In this document: positions 17,112 through 24,274 of the stretch, in pieces | Position numbering within the stretch: the stretch's first letter is position 1 | How the letters are laid out: each line of letters starts with the position of its first letter | From: an uncultured bacterium | Lineage (GTDB): Bacteria > Cyanobacteriota > Vampirovibrionia > Gastranaerophilales > Gastranaerophilaceae | NCBI GenBank assembly: GCA_900547155.1 | Contig: URFH01000016.1 | Location: 1-54,587 of the forward strand | DNA: 54,587 nt | Direction: 5' to 3' | The notes under the pieces: model-generated | What the model saw: the letters and a program-made list of their open reading frames with translations, nothing else | What the model was told of the DNA's origin: nothing | Database searches by the model: none | Program-made: the position numbers and the translations under genes

Positions 17112-18378
17112 AATCAGAGTATTAATATTCCCGGCCGGTGAAATCAATTCTGTTGAGCTGCATGACGCACTTTCTACATGTGTCAATATTGAGCTTTTCG
17201 GTGCTTCTTCTGTGGAACGACACGGAAGTTATATTTTCAAAAACTACATTGCAAATGTTCCTTTAATTAGCGAGCCTGATTTCTTTGAGAAGTTCAATAA
17301 AATCCTTGACGAAAACAAAATAGACGTAATTTTTCCTACGCATGACACAGTTGCAGAATTTTTTGCCCAAAATCCCGAAAAACTCAATTCTGTTGTTGTT
17401 TGTTCAGACAAAAAGACCGCAGAAGTATGCAGGGATAAAAAGGCAACCTTTGAAATTTTCAAAAACGAAGATTTCTGCCCAAAAATATACTCAACAATAG
17501 AAGATTTACCTGTATTTATCAAGCCCAGAAAAGGTCAGGGTTCTGTGGGAGCAAAGCTGATTAAAGCGAAAACCGACCTCCCTGCAAACCTGAACACCGA
17601 AGAGTACATAATTTCTGAATACTTACCAGGTGATGAATATACAGTTGATTGTATTACAGATAAAAATGGCATCCTGAAAGCAGTTCTGCCGCGTTCCAGA
17701 AAAAGGCTTCTGGCCGGGGTCTGCGTTGCAGGACAAAATGAAGCGCTTACACCGGAAATTCAGAAAATTGCTGATAAAATCAACGATAAACTCAAATTTC
17801 GCGGATTATGGTTCTTCCAGATTAAAAAAGACAACAATGGAAAATTCAAGCTTCTCGAAATCTCCGTACGATGCGCAGGTACAATGTGTCTATCTCGAGC
17901 TATGGGAGTAAATTTAGCGCTATTGAGTATTTACACTGCAATAGGTCAGGAAATAGAAGTTTTTAAAAATCCTTACAATCTCAAAATGGATAGAACTTTG
18001 ATATCCAGGTATAAAATGGACTATGAATACTCAAAAGTTTATTTTGACTTCGATGATACATTAATTATCAACAATAAGGTACATTTACCGGCAATTTCAT
18101 TTTTATATCAATGCAAAAACGAGGATAAAAAAATAGTTTTGCTCACAAAACACGAATACGACCTGCAAAAAACGTTATCCCGTTTTTCGATATGCAAAGA
18201 GTTATTCGATGAAATTATTGTCCTAAAGCCTAATGAAGAAAAATCACCTCACATCAAGCCTGAAAAGGCAATTTTTGTTGACAACTCATATAAAGAACGA
18301 AAAAAAGTTCATGAAATTTTTAAAATTCCGGTTTTTGATGTTGACGGAATTGAGGTATTGGCGGATTGGAAGAGGTAA
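17104..18378 (+). CDS. ATP-grasp ligase fused to a HAD-like domain
   Basis: A 424-residue two-domain protein. Residues 1-300: ATP-grasp of the carbamoyl-phosphate-synthase-like group, with FPAGEINSVELHDAL, PTHDTVAEFF, FIKPRKGQGSVGAKLI (ATP-binding loop), EYLPGDEYTVDCI and LEISVRCAGT (metal ligands). From about 312: a HAD-like domain with KVYFDFDDTLI (catalytic Asp pair), LLTKHEYD and IFVDNSYKERKKV. Family knowledge: ATP-grasp enzymes ligate a carboxylate to an amine or thiol; HAD domains often remove phosphate. In this locus I infer attachment of an acid or amino acid to an aminosugar. Ribosome site GGAGG. Confidence 0.85.
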   Translation: MSKIRVLIFPAGEINSVELHDALSTCVNIELFGASSVERHGSYIFKNYIANVPLISEPDFFEKFNKILDENKIDVIFPTHDTVAEFFAQNPEKLNSVVVCSDKKTAEVCRDKKATFEIFKNEDFCPKIYSTIEDLPVFIKPRKGQGSVGAKLIKAKTDLPANLNTEEYIISEYLPGDEYTVDCITDKNGILKAVLPRSRKRLLAGVCVAGQNEALTPEIQKIADKINDKLKFRGLWFFQIKKDNNGKFKLLEISVRCAGTMCLSRAMGVNLALLSIYTAIGQEIEVFKNPYNLKMDRTLISRYKMDYEYSKVYFDFDDTLIINNKVHLPAISFLYQCKNEDKKIVLLTKHEYDLQKTLSRFSICKELFDEIIVLKPNEEKSPHIKPEKAIFVDNSYKERKKVHEIFKIPVFDVDGIEVLADWKR

Positions 18379-18380
18379 TA

Positions 18381-19277
18381 ATGGAAGTTAAACAGTTTTT
18401 AAGGAACATGCTTTCGGTGCATGAAGATAAAAATCATTTGGTGTTCTGCTTTTGTGGCATAAAACTCAAATTCAGAATAAAGAAGAATGAATTCATCGTC
18501 CATACATTGAGCAGAAAAGTTGATGAAAGTAAAAACATTATTTTCACTGTTAAAAGTGATATTATAAATGAAATCAAAGCGCTGAATGCGGCCCGGGAGC
18601 TCCACAAAGAAACTTTCAAAAAATATAAGAACTGTAATGCAGGAAAAGAGGTTGTGCTCGTCGCAACGGGACCTACGTTGAATGATTACATTCCCATTGA
18701 AAATGCTGTTCATGTGGGTGTAAACAGAGCTTATATGTTCGACAAAATTACGTTTGATATTTTGTTTATGCAAGATTATCTTGCCGTAAAAAACTACATA
18801 GAAGACTCTTATAACTATAAAAACAAAGAATTAAAGAGATTTTACGGCTTGTTGCAGCCCGAGTTGGTTGAAAACTGGGTTATTCCTGAATCTTATGCAA
18901 TAAAACATAAGGCAGAAAGATATTATGCACGCTCTTCCTGGGCACCCAATGCAAGCAATCCTGTTATTAATTTTACCTATGATATATCGTCAGAGCCATT
19001 AATTTGCCACGGTTCGGTGGTATTCCCTGCAATGCAGTTTATTTTATATACAAATCCATCAAAAATCTACCTTGTGGGCTGCGACTGTTCAACCCAAGGA
19101 TATTTCAACGGCCCGCCACTCTTTCCGCTTGATCCCGAGTGGATGCACAGATGGTGGAATGAGCTAAAAAACTTTGCACAGATGTATTATCCAGAAACAG
19201 AGATTATATCGGTAAACCCAGTAGGGTTAAAAGGGTTGTTTACAGATACTTATCAAGATACAACGAGGGAAGAATAA
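18381..19277 (+). CDS. DUF115/GT42-like protein with the shared N-terminal module
   Basis: A 298-residue protein. The first 37 residues (FLRNMLSV...CGIKLKFRIKK) repeat the module seen at 14307 and 19280. From about 90: VVLVATGPTLNDYIP (Gly-rich nucleotide loop), VGVNRAYMF, and later HGSVVFPAMQFILYTN and IYLVGCDCSTQGYF. This order matches the DUF115/MptE-like fold, which is also seen in CMP-sialic-acid-type GT42 transferases and flagellin-glycosylation proteins. It could be a glycosyltransferase using a CMP-sugar, which would fit the cytidylyltransferase-like gene at 20107 (inference). Start at the ATG at 18381 with AGAGGT. Confidence 0.6.
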   Translation: MEVKQFLRNMLSVHEDKNHLVFCFCGIKLKFRIKKNEFIVHTLSRKVDESKNIIFTVKSDIINEIKALNAARELHKETFKKYKNCNAGKEVVLVATGPTLNDYIPIENAVHVGVNRAYMFDKITFDILFMQDYLAVKNYIEDSYNYKNKELKRFYGLLQPELVENWVIPESYAIKHKAERYYARSSWAPNASNPVINFTYDISSEPLICHGSVVFPAMQFILYTNPSKIYLVGCDCSTQGYFNGPPLFPLDPEWMHRWWNELKNFAQMYYPETEIISVNPVGLKGLFTDTYQDTTREE

Positions 19278-19279
19278 TC

Positions 19280-20107
19280 ATGACAAAAAAATTTTTTCAA
19301 ACAATTTTTTCAATAAAAAATGAAAAAAATCATAAAGTACTGACATTTATGGGATTAAAAGTTAAATTGAAAAAAAGAATCAATTTAGACAACCTTGACG
19401 AAATATTAAATAGTTTATCTGAAAAAATATCAAGCGATATAGCATATAAAGATTGGTGGGACAGAACATCAATCTATAATTCACTAGAAAAAGAAGCACA
19501 TCAAGAAACACTTCAATTTATCAAAACTCATATTGATTTAAATAAAGTAATTTTACTCAAAGACAGATGGCAGAATTTATTATATTGCATTGATAAGGCG
19601 AAAAAAATACCAGGTTTATATATTGAATGCGGAGTTCATAGCGGAAGAAGCATAAATCACGCAGCGAGGCACAATAGAAATATAACATTCCATGGATTCG
19701 ATTCATTTGAAGGATTACCTGAGGAATGGTCAGGCAATTCAATGCAAACAGGCGCTTTTGACTTAGGAGGATGCTTACCGGAAGTCGAAAAAAATGTTCG
19801 ACTATATAAAGGCTGGTTCAATGAATCATTAACGAAATTTTTCAAGGAGCAAGATGAAAAAATCGCATTTTTACATGTCGATTGCGATATTTATCAGTCA
19901 ACAGTAGATATATTCAATATAGTTGAACAATACTTACAAAAGGGTACAATTATTGTTTTTGATGAGTATTTTAATTACCCGAACTGGCAAAATCACGAAT
20001 TCAAAGCATTTAATGAATTTATAACCAGGACAAATTTCAAGTTTGAATACATATCAATAGGACATTTGCAGGTAGGTATAAGAATACTTGAAGTTGGGAG
20101 TAAATAA
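19280..20107 (+). CDS. TylF-like class I SAM methyltransferase with the shared N-terminal module
   Basis: A 275-residue protein. First 35 residues (FFQTIFSIKNEKNHKV...GLKVKLKK) belong to the shared module. The enzyme part carries YIECGVHSGRSINHAAR (SAM loop), FHGFDSFEGLPEEWSG, GAFDLGG, FLHVDCDIYQSTVDI (metal-binding Asp region) and FDEYFNYPNW. These match TylF/MycF-type O-methyltransferases, which methylate sugar hydroxyls. It overlaps the next gene by one base (TAATG). The DNA is visibly more AT-rich than the housekeeping genes, as expected for a laterally acquired glycan locus. Confidence 0.8.
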   Translation: MTKKFFQTIFSIKNEKNHKVLTFMGLKVKLKKRINLDNLDEILNSLSEKISSDIAYKDWWDRTSIYNSLEKEAHQETLQFIKTHIDLNKVILLKDRWQNLLYCIDKAKKIPGLYIECGVHSGRSINHAARHNRNITFHGFDSFEGLPEEWSGNSMQTGAFDLGGCLPEVEKNVRLYKGWFNESLTKFFKEQDEKIAFLHVDCDIYQSTVDIFNIVEQYLQKGTIIVFDEYFNYPNWQNHEFKAFNEFITRTNFKFEYISIGHLQVGIRILEVGSK

Positions 20108-21426
20108 TGAAAGTATATGCATTTGTACCTGCCAAAGGCAGCAGTGAACGGGTCGAAAACAAAAATATGAGATATCTAGACGGAGAAAGGCTTTATGCCA
20201 AAGCTCTGAAAACCTTGTTGAACTGCAAAGAAATCGACCAGGTTTTTCTTGACACCGAATCCGAGGAAATGTACAAGGCTGTGGATTATCTGCCCATCAC
20301 ATTTATGAAAAGAGATGCTTCTCTCGCTAATAATAAAACAGACGGGCACAAAATGTTCATGAATGAGGTCAATTCTTATCCTGATGCAGATATTTACGTA
20401 CAAATGTTATGCACCTCGCCTTTTATTCATCCAGACACAATTGACTCTGCAATTTTAATGCTAAAGGACCCCAATAGCACATATGACTCTGCAATTTTGA
20501 TGAAAAAAGACAAATTTTATTTTTGGAAAGATGGCAAACCCACTTATGATATAAATCACATCCCGAACAGTAAAGACCTGCCTGAAACAATAATTGAGTC
20601 AATGGGGTTATATATAGTAAAAAAAGAGACCGCCCTAAAATTCAACAGACGTTTTGGGGATAATCCTTACTTATTCTACGGCGAGCTTGAAGAGCTTATT
20701 GATGTAAATACACCTGAAGATTTGGAATTTGCAAGAAACTATGCAAGAGGTTTGAGGCAGGCCGAAAACGAAAAATTACGTCTTATCAAGCATTTCATAT
20801 CTTCTCCGGCCCTTTCTGACCTTTTGGACGATATGAGAATCGAAAAAAATGAAGAATGCGGCGTTGTCATAAACGAGTGGAAAACAAATATGCCCGGCAC
20901 AAAGCTCCTCGGCAGAGCGAACACTCTGAAACTCAGGGCGTTGAAAAAAGATGAAGATTTCAAAGGAATTTACAAAGCTATTGAGTCATATGAGGGCATT
21001 ACACAAAACGACATAATAATTGTAGAAAATGAAGTCAAAGAATATGCCTACTTTGGTGATTTAAATGCGAGATTAGCAATTAAAAACGGCGCCTCCGGTG
21101 CGGTAATAGACGGCGCAACCAGAGATGTTAGGCAAACTCAGCTTCTAAATTTTCCAGTGTTTGCCAGAAGCTACAACGCTGCCGATGTAAGAAGAAGAGC
21201 AACAGTTGATTATATCAACAAACCTGTAAAAATCGACGGAAAAACAATTAATCCCGGAGATTTGATATTTATTGATGAATGCGCAATGGTCGTTATTTAT
21301 AAAAAATACGAACAAGAAGTCATAAAACGTGTACTGGACGTTTTTTACAATGAAAAAGCTATTGTTAATGACATCGTCAATAACAAACATATCGATGAAA
21401 TTCTTGAAAACAGAGGAACATTTTAA
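20107..21426 (+). CDS. CMP-sugar synthetase-like domain fused to an RraA-like aldolase/decarboxylase domain
   Basis: A 439-residue fusion. Residues 1-225: acylneuraminate cytidylyltransferase-like, with VPAKGSSERVENKNMRYLDG, LDTESEEMY, MLCTSPFIHPDTID and ELIDVNTPEDLEFA. Residues 240-430: RraA/HMG-aldolase-like, with GRANTLKLRAL, YAYFGDLNARLAIKNGASG, AVIDGATRDVRQ (metal-binding Asp-Gly...Arg-Asp) and NPGDLIFIDECAMVVI. Family knowledge: the first activates ulosonic acids with CTP; the second family cleaves or decarboxylates 2-oxo acids with pyruvate. I see no NeuB-type synthase in the window. The two joined domains suggest one pathway for a 2-oxo-acid sugar. Ribosome site GGGAG. Confidence 0.85.
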   Translation: MKVYAFVPAKGSSERVENKNMRYLDGERLYAKALKTLLNCKEIDQVFLDTESEEMYKAVDYLPITFMKRDASLANNKTDGHKMFMNEVNSYPDADIYVQMLCTSPFIHPDTIDSAILMLKDPNSTYDSAILMKKDKFYFWKDGKPTYDINHIPNSKDLPETIIESMGLYIVKKETALKFNRRFGDNPYLFYGELEELIDVNTPEDLEFARNYARGLRQAENEKLRLIKHFISSPALSDLLDDMRIEKNEECGVVINEWKTNMPGTKLLGRANTLKLRALKKDEDFKGIYKAIESYEGITQNDIIIVENEVKEYAYFGDLNARLAIKNGASGAVIDGATRDVRQTQLLNFPVFARSYNAADVRRRATVDYINKPVKIDGKTINPGDLIFIDECAMVVIYKKYEQEVIKRVLDVFYNEKAIVNDIVNNKHIDEILENRGTF

Positions 21427-21427
21427 C

Positions 21428-22396
21428 ATGCCAATTTGCACAGTACTACTTATTACGTATAATCATGCCGAATACATAAGAAAAGCAATAGATTCAGTTT
21501 TAGAACAAAAAACGCAATATGATTTTGTTATACATATATTTGATGACGCATCAAATGACGGTACATCAGATATAATAAGAGAATATGCCCAAAACTATCC
21601 GGATAAAATAAGACCCTTTATATCAGAAACAAATAAAGGTGCACAAAACAACATCTGGAACGCTTATAAATCGGTAAAAACCAAGTATTGTGCGTTACTT
21701 GAGGGCGATGATTACTGGGGTGACGAAAACAAGCTGGAGTTGCAAATTGCAGCTCTGGAGCAGCATCCTGAATGTGCAAGTTGTGCCGGGAATACTATAA
21801 TGTTTAATAAAGGGGACAAATATGACAAAGCCAAAAACGGTTCATTACTAGTTTCAAAAGATTTAATAGATAAAAGCCCAATCTTTACCAGAGAAAGACT
21901 TAAAGGCAAATTCTGCGGTTACATTAATCACATTTCGACAAGAATAATAAACATGGAAAAGGTCAATCTTGATGAAATTAGAGATTTAGAAAGTTTTTGC
22001 TATGATAATGCACAATTCTTTTATCTGCTAAGTAAAGGACCGATAATTATGATTGACAAAATTTTTAGTGTAAGAATAATGACGGGGAGCGGTATTTTTT
22101 CCAGTCTTAACACTAACAAAAAGCTAAGAATACATTTAAATGCACTAATTGAAGTAAATCGGCAAATAGATTATCAATTAGAAGAAATCATATATGAACA
22201 TCTACAAAGTTACTTGTCATACTTTACAGGGGCACAAAAACAAATAGGTGCTCAAAGAATACAAATTATTGAGAATATAAGACAACTTAACAATATAAAA
22301 AAACTGAAACATTATATTCTATCAGATTTTTTGATAGATATATTAGATTTACCACGAGATATTTTTAGAATAATGAAAAATAGAAAGGAACATTAA
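21428..22396 (+). CDS. Glycosyltransferase family 2
   Basis: A 322-residue GT-A enzyme. Seen: CTVLLITYNHAEYIRKAIDS at the start, IFDDASNDGTSDI, NKGAQNNIWNAYK, LLEGDDYWGDENKL (metal-binding DDYW), and a helical C-terminus of about 120 residues. No membrane helix, so it acts in the cytoplasm, adding a sugar from a nucleotide donor. Start at the ATG at 21428, with GAGGAA 10 bases upstream and the previous stop 1 base before. It directly abuts the radical SAM gene. Confidence 0.88.
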   Translation: MPICTVLLITYNHAEYIRKAIDSVLEQKTQYDFVIHIFDDASNDGTSDIIREYAQNYPDKIRPFISETNKGAQNNIWNAYKSVKTKYCALLEGDDYWGDENKLELQIAALEQHPECASCAGNTIMFNKGDKYDKAKNGSLLVSKDLIDKSPIFTRERLKGKFCGYINHISTRIINMEKVNLDEIRDLESFCYDNAQFFYLLSKGPIIMIDKIFSVRIMTGSGIFSSLNTNKKLRIHLNALIEVNRQIDYQLEEIIYEHLQSYLSYFTGAQKQIGAQRIQIIENIRQLNNIKKLKHYILSDFLIDILDLPRDIFRIMKNRKEH

Positions 22397-23554
22397 ATGA
22401 AATACTGCACATTGGCATACGAAAATCTTTACTTTGATACTTACAATGGAGAAGTTTATCTTTGCCCTTGGATGGACCCCAAAATATCCTGCATAGGAAA
22501 TATCTTGGAAGATGATCTTGGAACTCTTTGGAACAGTGATATAGCACAAAAGCTCAGAGATAGCCATACCGATAACTCTTTCTGCTATTGTCGGCCTCAA
22601 GCCTGCCCTCATATTCAAAACAATGATTTTACTGAAATTACAGATGAAAATCAATATAAAGAATTGACAAAAACCAGAGAATATCCAACAATTTTGAACC
22701 TGGCTTATGATTTTGTTTGTAACCAGTCATGTGAAACTTGTCGTCCAGAGGTATTTATCCCGCCTAAAGATTACGCAAAAAAAATAGAAAAACTTCAAAA
22801 AAGAATTGCCCCTTATTTGGATAAAGCAAAAAAGATAAGCGCTTCAGGTCACGGAGATCCTTTTGCTTCACCATACATGATGAAGTTGTTGGAAAATCTA
22901 CATCCGGAGGACCCTGAACTATGCTTGCAGCTGGAAACAAACGGAGTATTTTTCGATGAAGAACATTGGAAAAGAATTGAACATTTAAAAGATTTTAAAA
23001 TTGATACTTTAGTTACTGTTAACAGTTATAACAAGTTTACTTATGAACACATATCAAGAGGCGGCAATTTTGAAAAATTAATGAAAAATTTAGAATTTAT
23101 ATCAGAATTAAGAAAGAAAAATCATATTAATAACTTAATGTTTGCGCTTGTAACACAAGATAGAAACTTTAGAGAAATACCTTCTTTCATAGAAACAACT
23201 TTTAATAATTACTGTGTTGATAAAATTCTGCTGCGCCCAGTTTACCAATGGGGAACCATGCCTGAAAAAGCTTTCTGGTTCAAAGATGTATTAAATCCCA
23301 AGCACCCTTACCACGCAGAATACTTAGAAATTCTCCAACATCCAGCACTAAAGGATAAAAGAGTGTACAACTTTGGAGGAGAAATGGATCATCCAGCACG
23401 CGATTTTTACATTGAAGAAACATGTCAGTGCTGTTGTCAAGAAGAAAAACCCAAAGTAAGCCCAGCAAAAAATTTCGTTGCTCATGCAATTTCATCACTA
23501 ATTCCATGTAGCGAAATCCGAAGAAATGTGAGAAATAAATTATTAAAAGGCTAA
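22397..23554 (+). CDS. Radical SAM protein with an N-terminal SPASM-like Cys region
   Basis: A 385-residue protein. Residues 1-65 resemble a SPASM auxiliary-cluster segment (VYLCPWMDPKISCIGNI, GTLWNS, CYCRPQACPH), placed before rather than after the radical core. The core has CNQSCETC near 109-116 as the SAM-cluster motif (CX3CX2C), SASGHGDPFAS and LQLETNGVFF. A further CQCCC cluster sits near the end, and the last 25 residues (LIPCSEIRRNVRNKLLKG) form a basic amphipathic tail. Substrate unknown; in this setting a sugar, lipid-linked sugar or peptide is possible. It starts at the base after the GT2 stop. Confidence 0.75.
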   Translation: MKYCTLAYENLYFDTYNGEVYLCPWMDPKISCIGNILEDDLGTLWNSDIAQKLRDSHTDNSFCYCRPQACPHIQNNDFTEITDENQYKELTKTREYPTILNLAYDFVCNQSCETCRPEVFIPPKDYAKKIEKLQKRIAPYLDKAKKISASGHGDPFASPYMMKLLENLHPEDPELCLQLETNGVFFDEEHWKRIEHLKDFKIDTLVTVNSYNKFTYEHISRGGNFEKLMKNLEFISELRKKNHINNLMFALVTQDRNFREIPSFIETTFNNYCVDKILLRPVYQWGTMPEKAFWFKDVLNPKHPYHAEYLEILQHPALKDKRVYNFGGEMDHPARDFYIEETCQCCCQEEKPKVSPAKNFVAHAISSLIPCSEIRRNVRNKLLKG

Positions 23555-23555
23555 A

Positions 23556-23783
23556 ATGAGAAAATTGTTCATAAAATTACACAATCTCATAGTCAGAATT
23601 CTAACATCTTTTATTTTTATAAAAGATGTTAGAAAACGGCTTAGAACCCTGTTATTACACCCCCCCCCCCCAAACCCGCACAACACAAGCCATTCAGGGA
23701 TATACCAATGTATGGGGAATACCTATCAAAATAGGAAAAAATTCATATCTTGGCGAAAATTCAAAAATTTGGCATTACAATAG
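23556..23783 (+). CDS. N-terminal part of the hexapeptide acetyltransferase (upstream frame of a phase-variable gene)
   Basis: Upstream frame of the gene broken at the C run. It starts with ATG one base after the radical SAM gene stop, so it is translated with the operon. Seen: a basic, amphipathic start (MRKLFIKLHNLIVRILTSF...KDVRKRLRTLLL) like the tail of the preceding protein, then a Pro run encoded by the homopolymer, then out-of-frame sequence to a stop at 23783. With 11 or 14 C it would continue into the acetyltransferase frame. Confidence 0.75.
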   Translation: MRKLFIKLHNLIVRILTSFIFIKDVRKRLRTLLLHPPPPNPHNTSHSGIYQCMGNTYQNRKKFISWRKFKNLALQ

Positions 23784-24252
23784 TAAAATTGGCGCTTTCT
23801 GTTGCATTTCTTGGAATGTGTGCATAGGCCCACCATCACATCCACAAGATAGACTCACTATACATACATTTACCTATAGGCAGAAGCGGGATGATTATGA
23901 TATATTTCTTGAGAAAAATAAATTATATGCCTTTAACGAGGGAATCCAGCCAGTTTTAATAGGAAATGATGTTTGGATTGGATGCAATGTTGTCATAAAG
24001 GGCAACATAACAGTCGGTGACGGTGCTATTATCGGAGCCGGGTCGGTTGTGACCAAAGATGTTCCCCCATATGCAATTGTCGGTGGCGTACCAGCAAAAA
24101 TTATTCGTTATCGCTTTGACGAAGAAACTATATCAGAACTTCTTAAACTAAAATGGTGGGAACTAGATGACGATATAATCAAAGAATTACCGTTTAACGA
24201 TATAAAAGCCTCCATAAAAAAACTAAAAGAAATTAGGGGCACAAAAAAATAA
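23626..24252 (+). CDS. CatB/VatD-type hexapeptide acetyltransferase, main part (out of frame with its natural start)
   Basis: This frame holds a left-handed beta-helix acetyltransferase. Seen: hexad repeats (IKIGKNSYLGENSKIW...), CISWNVCIGPPSHP with the catalytic-type His region, VLIGNDVWIGCNVVIKGNITVGDGAIIGAGSVVT (written here only as the VWIGCNVVIKG and IGAGSVVTKDVPPYAI motifs) and VGGVPAKIIRYRF, then the terminal helix. Family knowledge: transfers acetyl from acetyl-CoA to sugars or antibiotics; in a glycan locus a sugar is likely. An internal ATG at 23626 could give a product that reads through the Pro run, but it has no good ribosome site. The natural start is 23556 in the other frame, giving about 231 residues at 11 C. 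Confidence 0.85.
   Translation: MLENGLEPCYYTPPPQTRTTQAIQGYTNVWGIPIKIGKNSYLGENSKIWHYNSKIGAFCCISWNVCIGPPSHPQDRLTIHTFTYRQKRDDYDIFLEKNKLYAFNEGIQPVLIGNDVWIGCNVVIKGNITVGDGAIIGAGSVVTKDVPPYAIVGGVPAKIIRYRFDEETISELLKLKWWELDDDIIKELPFNDIKASIKKLKEIRGTKK
23660..23671. repeat. 12-base C homopolymer in the hexapeptide acetyltransferase, candidate phase-variation switch
   Basis: Twelve C in the coding strand. The upstream frame enters as CA-C and the acetyltransferase frame leaves as C-AA-ACC; they join only at 11 or 14. At 12 the gene is off. Same length and same off-by-one state as the run at 1667-1678. Confidence 0.8.
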
Positions 24253-24262
24253 AACTTTCAGC

Positions 24263-24274
24263 TATAATCATAAT
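24263..24274 (+). promoter_or_regulatory. -10 box directly before menA
   Basis: TATAAT at 24263-24268 with six bases to the menA ATG and no ribosome site between. This would give a leaderless or nearly leaderless mRNA. No convincing -35 is visible. Confidence 0.35.
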
